A DNA stretch of 40,244 nt from an uncultured Bacteroidales bacterium (lineage in GTDB: Bacteria > Bacteroidota > Bacteroidia > Bacteroidales > WCHB1-69): assembly GCA_900317715.1 (NCBI GenBank), contig ONHS01000018.1, positions 1 to 40,244 of the forward strand, written 5' to 3'. The notes below the pieces were generated by a model. It made no database searches, was not told the origin of the DNA, and was given only the letters and a program-made list of their open reading frames with translations. The translations under genes and the position numbers were made by a program. Positions 33,211-40,244 of the stretch are shown here, in pieces; the first letter of the stretch is position 1, and each line of letters starts with the position of its first letter.

Positions 33211-35232
33211 ATGAATTTTAAACTCACATCTTCATACGAGCCCTCTGGGGACCAACCGGAAGCCATCAAGCAGTTGGTGGCGGGGCTGAACCGTGGTGAA
33301 AAAGCGCAGACATTGCTCGGGGTGACAGGTTCCGGCAAGACCTTCACCATTGCCAACGTACTCAATCAGGTGAACCGCCCAGCGCTCATCTTGAGTCACA
33401 ATAAGACTCTCGCTGCGCAACTTTACAGTGAGTTCAAGCAGTTTTTTCCCGAAAATGCGGTGGAATACTACGTTTCTTACTACGATTATTATCAGCCTGA
33501 GGCCTATATTCCTACTACCAATACTTACATTGAAAAAGATCTCTCTATCAACGATGAGATTGAGAAACTGCGTTTGCACACCACCGCGGCTTTGATGTCG
33601 GGTAGGAGAGATGTGATTGTAGTAGCTTCAGTATCATGTATTTACGGTATCGGAAACCCTGAGGATTTTTCCAAAAACGTGATTCACCTGCATACAGGGA
33701 TGAAAATTGACCGTAATGCGCTGTTGCTCAAGTTCGTATCCAGTCTTTACTCCCGCACAGAACTCGATTTGCAGGGTGGACAATTTCGTGTGAAAGGTGA
33801 CACGGTCGATATTTTCCCGCCCTATAGCGAACATGCCTATCGCATTATCTTTTGGGACGATGAGATTGAGTCACTGGCGATTATAGAAGCGGCCACCGGC
33901 GGGGTCATTACCAAAGAAGAGAACATTGTCATCTATCCAGCCAGCATTTTTGTCACGACACAACAGACCATGAATGAGGCTATTAACCAAATCACGTTGG
34001 ATTTGGGCGAGCAGCGCGACTACTTTAAGTCTATCGGTAAACATTTGGAAGCCAAACGGTTGGAAGACCGTGTGACGTATGATATCGAGATGATGAAGGA
34101 GTTGGGCTACTGCTCGGGCATTGAGAACTATTCGCGCTATTTCGACAAGCGCGAACCAGGAATGCGACCATTCTGCATTTTGGACTTTTTCCCCGACGAT
34201 TTTGTGTTGGTGATTGACGAAAGTCACGTCACAGTGCCGCAAATCGGGGCCATGTATGGCGGTGACCGCTCTCGCAAGATCAACTTGGTGGAGTACGGTT
34301 TCCGATTGCCTGCGGCATTGGACAATCGTCCGCTGAAATTCGATGAATTCGAAGCTTTGGTCGGGCAGACCATCTATATGAGCGCCACGCCCGCCGACTA
34401 CGAGCTGGAGCAGTCGGGTGGGGTAGTGGTAGAACAGGTGGTGCGCCCCACGGGACTTTTGGATCCGCCTATCGAGGTGCGCCCTGCCACCAACCAAGTC
34501 GATGATTTGCTGAATGAGATTGAAGATACGGTTGATAAGGGTGAGCGCGTCTTGGTGACCACGTTGACCAAGCGCATGGCGGAAGAGCTGAACACTTACC
34601 TCATAAACATCGGAATCAGAGCTTGTTACATCCATTCGGACGTGGAAACGCTTGATAGAGTGGAGATTCTGCAGAACTTGCGGGCTGGAGCCATCGATGT
34701 ACTGGTGGGTGTTAACTTATTGAGAGAGGGTCTCGACTTGCCCGAAGTCTCCTTGGTGGCCATCATGGATGCCGACAAAGAGGGTTTCTTGCGTAACGTG
34801 CGCTCGCTCACGCAGACGGCTGGACGTGCCGCGCGGCACGTGAATGGGCGGGTGATCTTTTACGCCAACAAGGTCACCAAATCGATGCAGGCCACCATTG
34901 ACGAGACGAACCGCCGCCGTTCCAAGCAGATAGCTTACAATGAGTTACATCACATTACTCCGAAAGGCGTGGTGAAGTCGGAGGAGATGTTGCTGACGGG
35001 AATGTCGGGAGATAGCGGCAAGCAACAAAAAGTGGGTCAATATGTTACAAAAGAGAAAAAGTTGGCAGCGGTAGCTGAAGATTTGACCTTATATAACGTG
35101 GAACAGCTCGAAAAAATGAAAAAACAGTATCGAAAAGAGATGGATAAAGCGGTGAAGGAGTTGGATTTCGAGAAAGCCGCGCAGTTCCGCGATGCCATCA
35201 TAGACATTGAAAACCGCATTCGAGAATACTAA
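33211..35232 (+). CDS. uvrB: Excinuclease ABC subunit B (UvrB)
   Basis: 673 aa damage-verifying helicase of nucleotide excision repair. Walker A GVTGSGKT (37-44), beta-hairpin YYVSYYDYYQPEAYIP (86-101), Walker B/DESH in LVIDESHVTVPQ, helicase motifs MSATPADYE, VLVGVNLLREGLDLPEVSLVAIMDADKEGFLR and QTAGRAARH, and the C-terminal UVR motif (EMDKAVKELDFEKAAQFRDAI). The TTG at 33193 lies upstream of and in the -7 box, so the ATG at 33211 is the start. The mRNA is likely leaderless or nearly so. Confidence 0.98.
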   Translation: MNFKLTSSYEPSGDQPEAIKQLVAGLNRGEKAQTLLGVTGSGKTFTIANVLNQVNRPALILSHNKTLAAQLYSEFKQFFPENAVEYYVSYYDYYQPEAYIPTTNTYIEKDLSINDEIEKLRLHTTAALMSGRRDVIVVASVSCIYGIGNPEDFSKNVIHLHTGMKIDRNALLLKFVSSLYSRTELDLQGGQFRVKGDTVDIFPPYSEHAYRIIFWDDEIESLAIIEAATGGVITKEENIVIYPASIFVTTQQTMNEAINQITLDLGEQRDYFKSIGKHLEAKRLEDRVTYDIEMMKELGYCSGIENYSRYFDKREPGMRPFCILDFFPDDFVLVIDESHVTVPQIGAMYGGDRSRKINLVEYGFRLPAALDNRPLKFDEFEALVGQTIYMSATPADYELEQSGGVVVEQVVRPTGLLDPPIEVRPATNQVDDLLNEIEDTVDKGERVLVTTLTKRMAEELNTYLINIGIRACYIHSDVETLDRVEILQNLRAGAIDVLVGVNLLREGLDLPEVSLVAIMDADKEGFLRNVRSLTQTAGRAARHVNGRVIFYANKVTKSMQATIDETNRRRSKQIAYNELHHITPKGVVKSEEMLLTGMSGDSGKQQKVGQYVTKEKKLAAVAEDLTLYNVEQLEKMKKQYRKEMDKAVKELDFEKAAQFRDAIIDIENRIREY

Positions 35233-35268
35233 ATGATGGCAATTATGGGTGCATATTTTGAAAATGTG

Positions 35269-35277
35269 TACCTTTGC
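35269..35277 (+). promoter_or_regulatory. -7 box of the PAS-protein promoter
   Basis: TACCTTTGC, 25 bp before the ATG at 35302; it excludes the in-frame ATG at 35233. Confidence 0.55.
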
Positions 35278-35301
35278 TGCCGATTTTTAACAGATAGAAT
35301 T

Positions 35302-35640
35302 ATGTTGGAATATTTTAACAACGTCCCGTTTTCCGTCACGGTTTGCGATAAAGACGGTAAAATACTGGAAATGAACGAGACTGCTGAGCGCGTGCTTAGT
35401 CACGGCCAGCACATCATCGGGCAGAATTTGCTGGATTGCCATCCCGAACCGGCACGAACCAAACTGATGGAAATGCTGAAAAACCACAACCTCAACGCCT
35501 ACACCATCGAGAAAAACGGCATTAAAAAGCTGATTTATCAATCCCCATGGTTCGAAAACGGCGAATTTGCCGGATATATTGAACTTTCCATGGAAATCCC
35601 GATGGAGATGCCGCATTACGTCCGTGTGCCGAAACAATAA
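35302..35640 (+). CDS. Stand-alone PAS-domain protein
   Basis: 112 aa consisting of one PAS fold and nothing else: LEYFNNVPFSVTVCDKDGKILEMNETAERVL, then GQNLLDCHPEPARTKLMEML and IKKLIYQSPWFENGEFAGYIELSMEIP. Such proteins occur in many Bacteroidales. The sequence DCHPEPA resembles PAS domains that bind haem or small ligands, but no ligand can be assigned. No output domain is present, so it must act through a partner. A heptamer array begins on the base after its stop. Confidence 0.8.
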   Translation: MLEYFNNVPFSVTVCDKDGKILEMNETAERVLSHGQHIIGQNLLDCHPEPARTKLMEMLKNHNLNAYTIEKNGIKKLIYQSPWFENGEFAGYIELSMEIPMEMPHYVRVPKQ

Positions 35641-35705
35641 TGACGTGTGATGTGTGACGTATGACGTTTTAAACATCATAAATCATACGTCTCAAGTCAT
35701 AAATC
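35641..35705. repeat. Two heptamer arrays between the PAS gene and rlmB
   Basis: 35641-35668 holds four 7-bp units (TGACGTG, TGATGTG, TGACGTA, TGACGTT). After 2 bp, 35671-35705 holds five units ending in TC (AAACATC, ATAAATC, ATACGTC, TCAAGTC, ATAAATC). The two blocks are partly inverted: GACGTATGA (35656-35664) pairs perfectly with TCATACGTC (35683-35691), so the transcript can fold just before rlmB. Confidence 0.75.
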
Positions 35706-35718
35706 AAAATCTCAAAAA

Positions 35719-36468
35719 ATGAAAACCGATACAGATATCACCTACGGCATGCGCCCGGTTATGGAGGCGATTGAAAGCGGCAAAACCATCGATAAAGTGC
35801 TGTTTCAGAAAGGTTTGCAAGGCGAACTGTTTAAGCAGCTCTTTTACGAGGTGCGACAGCGCAAAATTCCGTTCCAATATGTGCCGGTAGAGAAGTTGAA
35901 TCGCCTCACGCGCCAAAATCACCAGGGCGTGATTGCGTTCCTGTCGGCTATCGAATACTGCGACATTTACAACATTGTGCCCACGATTTTTGAAGAGGGT
36001 AGGGTACCGTTCCTGCTGTTGCTCGACAAAGTCACGGATGTGCGCAATGTGGGTGCTATTGCCCGTTCGGCCGAATGTGCGGGCGTGGATGCCATCATTT
36101 TGCCGCTCAATGGCGGTGCGCAACTCAACGAAGATGCCGTGAAAAGCTCCGCAGGCGCGTTGCACAAAGTACCGGTCTGTCGCCACTCCAATCTTGTGGA
36201 AGTGATTCAGTACCTGAAAGATAGCGGCATTGAAGTCATCGGTGTGACCGAGAAGGCCAACCATGCGCACTACAACAAAAACCTCACCGGACCCATCTGC
36301 CTGATTATGGGCAACGAATACGAAGGTATTGCGTGGGATTACCTGAAACACTGCAACGACACCGTGACCATCCCGATGGTGGGCACTATCCGCTCGCTCA
36401 ACGTTTCCGTGGCAACGGGTATTGCACTGTTCGAGGTTGTGAAACAAAGAAATCCCGTGAAAGAATGA
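35719..36468 (+). CDS. rlmB: 23S rRNA 2'-O-methyltransferase, TrmH/RlmB family
   Basis: 249 aa SPOUT methyltransferase, predicted to modify G2251 of 23S rRNA. A small N-terminal L30e-like substrate domain (YGMRPVMEAIESGKTIDKVLFQKG) precedes the knot domain with motifs DKVTDVRNVGAIARSAECAGVDAIILP, CLIMGNEYEGI and IPMVGTIRSLNVSVATGIALFE. Target assignment within TrmH-like enzymes is by resemblance to RlmB. Its stop overlaps the next start (ATGA), beginning a tightly coupled rlmB - phosphoesterase - miaA run. Confidence 0.93.
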   Translation: MKTDTDITYGMRPVMEAIESGKTIDKVLFQKGLQGELFKQLFYEVRQRKIPFQYVPVEKLNRLTRQNHQGVIAFLSAIEYCDIYNIVPTIFEEGRVPFLLLLDKVTDVRNVGAIARSAECAGVDAIILPLNGGAQLNEDAVKSSAGALHKVPVCRHSNLVEVIQYLKDSGIEVIGVTEKANHAHYNKNLTGPICLIMGNEYEGIAWDYLKHCNDTVTIPMVGTIRSLNVSVATGIALFEVVKQRNPVKE

Positions 36469-36971
36469 AAATAGGCGTACTTTCCGATACTCACGGCTAT
36501 CTGCATCCCGATGCATACACCTTTTTCGAGGGTTGCGACGAAATTTGGCATGCCGGCGACATCATGGACGACTTCATCCTGGATGAGTTGCGGGCCATTG
36601 CTCCTACTGTTCGTGCGGTTTACGGCAACTGCGATGACTGGGATATTCGTCGTGAAGTAGGTGAATATGAGGTGTTTACATGTGAAAAACACAAGGTTGC
36701 GCTGATGCACATTGTGGGTTCGCCGGGACGTTATCAGCCCAAAGCGTTGGAAATCATCCGCGAGGAGAAGCCAACCATTTTCGTGGCGGGACATTCCCAT
36801 ATCTTGAAAATCATGTTCGATAAATACCATAACCTCCTGTTTATCAATCCCGGAGCGGCGGGTAAATACGGCATTCACACGCGCCTGACCATGCTGCGTT
36901 TCGAGATTGAGGGCGAAGAAATCAAGAACATGGAAATCTACGATATTCCCAAACAAGCTCAGGTGAAATGA
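36465..36971 (+). CDS. YfcE/MJ0936-type metallophosphoesterase
   Basis: 168 aa calcineurin-like phosphoesterase. Metal-binding motifs are complete: SDTHG (Asp8, His10), HAGD, GNCD, HIVG and AGHSH. Enzymes of this group hydrolyse phosphodiesters in vitro; the natural substrate is unknown. ATGA overlaps at both ends couple it to rlmB and miaA. Confidence 0.9.
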   Translation: MKIGVLSDTHGYLHPDAYTFFEGCDEIWHAGDIMDDFILDELRAIAPTVRAVYGNCDDWDIRREVGEYEVFTCEKHKVALMHIVGSPGRYQPKALEIIREEKPTIFVAGHSHILKIMFDKYHNLLFINPGAAGKYGIHTRLTMLRFEIEGEEIKNMEIYDIPKQAQVK

Positions 36972-37903
36972 AAGATAAAGAACCGATAATCACAGTGTTA
37001 GGACCGACAGCCACGGGAAAAACCGGCGTGGCGGTGCGGATTGCCGCGGAATTGAACGGCGAGGTGGTCAGTGCCGACTCTCGACAAGTTTTCCGTCGTA
37101 TGGACATTGGTTCGGGTAAAGATCTTTCTGAATATCAATACAATGGCGTTCCCATTCCCTATCATCTCATTGATATTGAGGAACCCGGGGTAGAATATAA
37201 CGTATTTCGCTATCAACAAGCAGCTTACGAGGCAATGGAGGGAATTCGCGCTCGTGGCAAACGCATTGTGTTGTGCGGCGGCAGTGGTATGTACGTGGAG
37301 GCGGTGTTGCGCGGCTATCGTCTCTTTCCCGTACCGGAAAACGAGCCCTTGCGAAAAGAACTGGAAACGCATACAGATGAGGAACTTACGGAACTTTTGG
37401 CCTCCTATAAATCTTTGCACAATGACACTGATACTTCAGAGCGTCCACGACTGATCCGCGCTATCGAAATCGAGGACTATTATGCCAAACATCCCGAATT
37501 GAGCGAGCGCGTGAGACCGTTGCAGTCTGCCATTATCGGGTTGTGTGGTAATCGCGACCACATCCGCGAGCGCATCACCCGACGTTTGCAGGCACGATTG
37601 CAAGAGGGCATGGTCGATGAGGTGAAAGCCTTGCTGGACGAAGGCATTCCCGCCGAACGACTCATTCGTTACGGATTGGAGTATAAATTTGTGACACAGT
37701 ATCTTACAGGCGAACTCCACTATGGTGACATGGTGAGTTTGCTTAACACCGCCATCCATCAATTCTCAAAACGCCAGATGACCTGGTTCCGCCGCATGGA
37801 GCGCATGGGATTCAACATCCACTGGGTCAACGCCGAACTGCCGGAAGAGGAAAAGTTCAGAGAGATTTACAAGTGGCTGAAGGAAGAGGGAATAGAGAGT
37901 TAG
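36968..37903 (+). CDS. miaA: tRNA dimethylallyltransferase MiaA
   Basis: 311 aa. Adds the isopentenyl group to A37 of tRNAs reading UNN codons. P-loop GPTATGKTG (12-20), VSADSRQVFRRMDIGSGKD, HLIDIEEPGVEYNVFRYQ, VLCGGSGMYVEAVLRG and ITRRLQARLQEGMVDEVKALL. The stop TAG at 37901-37903 is formed by a two-unit GTTAGCA array. Its last 47 bp overlap the convergent subtilisin-barrel reading frame. Confidence 0.96.
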   Translation: MKDKEPIITVLGPTATGKTGVAVRIAAELNGEVVSADSRQVFRRMDIGSGKDLSEYQYNGVPIPYHLIDIEEPGVEYNVFRYQQAAYEAMEGIRARGKRIVLCGGSGMYVEAVLRGYRLFPVPENEPLRKELETHTDEELTELLASYKSLHNDTDTSERPRLIRAIEIEDYYAKHPELSERVRPLQSAIIGLCGNRDHIRERITRRLQARLQEGMVDEVKALLDEGIPAERLIRYGLEYKFVTQYLTGELHYGDMVSLLNTAIHQFSKRQMTWFRRMERMGFNIHWVNAELPEEEKFREIYKWLKEEGIES

Positions 37904-40211
37904 CAGTTAGCAGCTGCAACCCAATCTCCCATTTCGGGAGGTCGGAGGTGTTGGTGCCTTTCACCTTCAGGAGGTTGGAGATGCGGTATTGACCGTAGAT
38001 GGCGAAACGGCGGGTGATACCTACGCGCAAGCGCACGCCGTAGTCGAGACGGTTCATCGCAAGACCATATTTTCCATCATTGAGGTATTTTTTGACGATA
38101 TGCGTGTTGATTTCATCGCCGCTTTGGGTTTGGATTTTGTAGCGGCTTCCGGTATTCCATTCGCCGAAAAGACCTGCATCCAGATACCACCACTCTTTAC
38201 CGGCATAGCCTAAGATGAAACGGTTCACCCATTCCAAATCAAATTTCGTGACTTTGATGTTATTCTTGACCACTTTAATATCCATTGTTCCGTCAGGCAA
38301 ACCCGTAAGAGGATTGACGAATGTCGGACTTTCTACTGCATACCAAGAGGAACCGAAACCGATGCGGAAACCTATTGCGTAAGGTCTTGCGACGCGCCAG
38401 CTGTTGTCGAAAGCAAACGTCAAACCGTGGGAAATTCTATCGCTGGCCCAAATATTGCCGTTTGGACTCCACATGGAAGGAAGCATAAAGGAGAAGTTCA
38501 GTACGGTGCTGAATTTGTAAGTGGCCTTGAATTTGCGGGTGTAGATGTCGTTATCGGGTGTGGAAATTTCACCACTGTTCAAAAAACTGTACAGATACTG
38601 GGAATTCTCACGGATAGTGCTGTCCGCTTTCGGCATTTTGTCGGTTCCGATTTTATAAGTGAGGTACTGTCCGTTACACCAAATCTCAATGGTCTGTCCG
38701 ATAGTGCCGTCTCTATCGATTCTTTTCGCTCTAACTTCCCCTGTCTCATAATCTGTTGAAAAGTAAGTTTGGTTGTAGAGCTCAATACTACCATCGCCAT
38801 TCACAATTTTGTAAAAGATGTCTGTTCCAACGAGTGTGTCAGAAGTGGGAATTATGTAGAGGTAAGAGTCGTCTTCTTTCAGCACAATGTACTTGGAGTT
38901 GTCCGTTTTTCTCTCTTCCGGGAAAAAGTAGTCGGCTTGCGGCACACCGTAACCGAATGCATAGTCGAAGTAGGGATAGTGGTTACCGGATTTCTCAATC
39001 TCAGTCTTCAGCTGCCAAGCGGTGTATTCGGGGTGCAGCTGTTTCACGCAGGCGGCGAAACCAGCCGTCATCGGAGAGGAGAAAGAGGTGCCGTAAGCTT
39101 GGGTGAAGTTGCCATTTTCGCCTGCCACCCAGCAGTGAGCCATGGCCACCACGTTGGGTTTCATGCGACCGTCGGCTGTCGGGCCGAATGAGCTGAACTC
39201 AGTGAGTTTATCGATAGAATAGACGCCACCCACAGAGATAATACTGTCGGCATCGGCGGGTGTGATGAGCATCTTCCACTCACTGTCGTCGCCCTCGTTG
39301 CCCATGGCGTTGCAGACTAAAATACCCTTGCGAGCAGCGGTATTGGCAGCCCTTGCCACCATGGAAGTACCGTTCATCTGTTTCACTTGGTAACGTTGTT
39401 TGCCATAGCCGAGGGAGCTGTTCACAATGTCGGCGCCGTTCTGGTCGGCCCATTCGAGTGCCTGCACCCACCAAACCTCCTCTTTCAAGGGCTCGGTGTT
39501 TATCTCGGTGCGTGCCAGCAGAAATTGCGCGTCGGGCGCCATGCCCAACCACGTAGTGTCGCTGATTTTACCACCGATACAGCTCAGTACCATGCGACCG
39601 TGCGAATTGGCCAAATAGACATTCTCTTTCTTTTTCGCGAAGTTCCAGGTCTTGATAATCTGGTTGTTATCAAGCATGTGCTTGAATGCGGGATGCGTGT
39701 TCACATCTGGGAAACCGGCGTCAAACACGGCAATGCGCACGCCCTTTCCCGTGATGTTGTGCTGTTTGAACATCTCACCCTTGTGAATGTCAATTTGGGC
39801 ACTGTAGTCCTTGTAATATTTAGACGTAATCTCCTCTTCAGGCTCCGAAACGATTTCCATATCGCTGGCAATCAGTTGGATGCCTGCCACAAACGGAAAT
39901 TGTTGGATGACGGCCATCTGCTCTTCCGTAGCCATCACGCCGGCCGCGTTGAGCCACCGCGAGGTGCCGATCAGCTCCTCCGAAGCTTTTTCCACCGCTG
40001 ACGCGTATTCGCTGTTCACGGGATAGTTAGTGATGTCGTAGAGGTCCGTACCATTCAGGGTGTAACGCTCAATGGCCTTTGTATCAAAGTATTGATACGG
40101 GTCAAACGTGGTGTTCTGCTTGTCGGTGAAGAACACCCAATAGCTGTTTTGCGCACTGGCGATGCCGAGGATGGCGCAGAAGAGGGTAATTAATAATGTA
40201 GTTTTTTTCAT
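37857..40211 (-). CDS. Subtilisin-family (S8) protease fused to a C-terminal outer-membrane beta-barrel
   Basis: 784 aa. Signal peptide 1-20. N-terminal prodomain-like region (about 21-135). The S8 domain (about 137-425) has an intact triad: Asp164 in VRIAVFDAGFPD, His204 in NSHGRM, Ser376 in YGTSFSSPM, with oxyanion Asn305 in AMGNEGD. After a linker of about 100 residues, about 535-767 is a run of amphipathic aromatic strands (ATYKFSTVLNFSFML, AIGFRIGFGSSWYAVE, FDLEWVNRFILGYAG, YGVRLRVGITRRFAIYGQYRISNLL, KWEIGLQL) like an eight-strand barrel. There is no T9SS domain, so the barrel itself probably anchors the protease. The last 17 residues come from a repeat and the antisense of miaA, so the natural stop seems lost. 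Only 33 bp of its upstream region is in the window. Confidence 0.85.
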   Translation of the reverse strand: MKKTTLLITLFCAILGIASAQNSYWVFFTDKQNTTFDPYQYFDTKAIERYTLNGTDLYDITNYPVNSEYASAVEKASEELIGTSRWLNAAGVMATEEQMAVIQQFPFVAGIQLIASDMEIVSEPEEEITSKYYKDYSAQIDIHKGEMFKQHNITGKGVRIAVFDAGFPDVNTHPAFKHMLDNNQIIKTWNFAKKKENVYLANSHGRMVLSCIGGKISDTTWLGMAPDAQFLLARTEINTEPLKEEVWWVQALEWADQNGADIVNSSLGYGKQRYQVKQMNGTSMVARAANTAARKGILVCNAMGNEGDDSEWKMLITPADADSIISVGGVYSIDKLTEFSSFGPTADGRMKPNVVAMAHCWVAGENGNFTQAYGTSFSSPMTAGFAACVKQLHPEYTAWQLKTEIEKSGNHYPYFDYAFGYGVPQADYFFPEERKTDNSKYIVLKEDDSYLYIIPTSDTLVGTDIFYKIVNGDGSIELYNQTYFSTDYETGEVRAKRIDRDGTIGQTIEIWCNGQYLTYKIGTDKMPKADSTIRENSQYLYSFLNSGEISTPDNDIYTRKFKATYKFSTVLNFSFMLPSMWSPNGNIWASDRISHGLTFAFDNSWRVARPYAIGFRIGFGSSWYAVESPTFVNPLTGLPDGTMDIKVVKNNIKVTKFDLEWVNRFILGYAGKEWWYLDAGLFGEWNTGSRYKIQTQSGDEINTHIVKKYLNDGKYGLAMNRLDYGVRLRVGITRRFAIYGQYRISNLLKVKGTNTSDLPKWEIGLQLLTANSLFPLPSATCKSL
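37899..37912. repeat. Two-unit GTTAGCA array at the miaA/subtilisin junction
   Basis: GTTAGCA twice. The first unit contains the miaA stop TAG; on the other strand the array is translated as part of the subtilisin tail. A matching CAGTTAG pair is at 40231-40244 beyond the other end of the gene. Confidence 0.65.
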
Positions 40212-40230
40212 ATTTGTAGAAATTTATTTT

Positions 40231-40244
40231 CAGTTAGCAGTTAG
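40231..40244. repeat. CAGTTAG array at the window edge
   Basis: CAGTTAG twice, running off the end of the window, 19 bp before the start codon of the subtilisin-barrel gene. Same word (phase-shifted) as at 37899-37912. Confidence 0.55.

Noticed and set aside
33871-34635. 254-codon open frame on the minus strand
   Set aside because: Antisense to uvrB; no start signal, no recognisable domain.
34838-34843. CACGTG in uvrB (also near 2984 and 4476) as parS
   Set aside because: Only the 6-bp core; the symmetric flanks of the two mnmG-region sites are missing.
35704-36516. 270-codon open frame on the minus strand
   Set aside because: Antisense to rlmB; shadow frame.

Overview
The window looks like chromosomal DNA of an anaerobic Bacteroidota, most likely a Bacteroidales. 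Four signals support this. Almost every promoter I can find fits the Bacteroidota -7 box TAnnTTTGC. Two secreted proteins end in a type IX secretion (T9SS) sorting domain. Oxygen-defence genes typical of anaerobes are present (flavodiiron protein, two rubrerythrins, fused NfnAB-type flavoenzyme). Several proteins (DUF4175, a stand-alone PAS protein, a short LutB-like protein) are typical of this phylum. There are 30 protein genes, one of them cut by the window edge, and two tRNAs. I see no phage, insertion sequence or CRISPR.

Layout. 1-4.1 kb (minus): ftcD (3' end outside the window) and a secreted C10 cysteine protease with a T9SS tail. 4.2-7.8 kb (plus): flavodiiron protein and fused NfnAB-like oxidoreductase. 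7.8-10.4 kb (minus): rsmE and an ABC-F ATPase. 10.5-19.0 kb (plus): tRNA-Arg(CCG), PLP-binding YggS, outer-membrane barrel, murB, lipocalin-like lipoprotein, giant AsmA-like protein, a SAM-hydrolase-fold protein lacking the catalytic residues, and a nitrilase-family amidase; then tRNA-Phe. 19.4-20.6 kb (minus): reverse and classical rubrerythrin. 21.0-29.7 kb (minus): a seven-gene run rpiB - LutB-like - DUF4175 - GHKL-like - SGNH hydrolase - ybeY - mnmG. 29.7-30.4 kb: a 698-bp gene-free, AT-rich gap. 30.4-32.4 kb (minus): metG. 32.6-37.9 kb (plus): small barrel protein, uvrB, PAS protein, rlmB, metallophosphoesterase, miaA. 37.9-40.2 kb (minus): a subtilisin fused to a C-terminal beta-barrel.

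Two features are not explained by the genes. First, many gene ends carry short arrays whose repeat unit is 7 bp at most loci, although the word differs from locus to locus. In the two longest arrays (17 and 9 units) the 7-bp register is kept while the word changes, and these two are inverted copies of the same word order bracketing the rubrerythrins. Several arrays begin exactly at a stop codon. They resemble the heptanucleotide STRR repeats of cyanobacteria in form, not in sequence.

Second, the 29.7-30.4 kb gap has one perfect and two near DnaA boxes within about 100 bp. The gene strand switches from mostly minus to mostly plus just right of it, and two identical perfect palindromes with the parS core TTTCACGTGAAA lie 5.6 and 7.2 kb away around mnmG. 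Together these make a candidate chromosomal replication origin. This is inference and needs a whole-genome skew plot.
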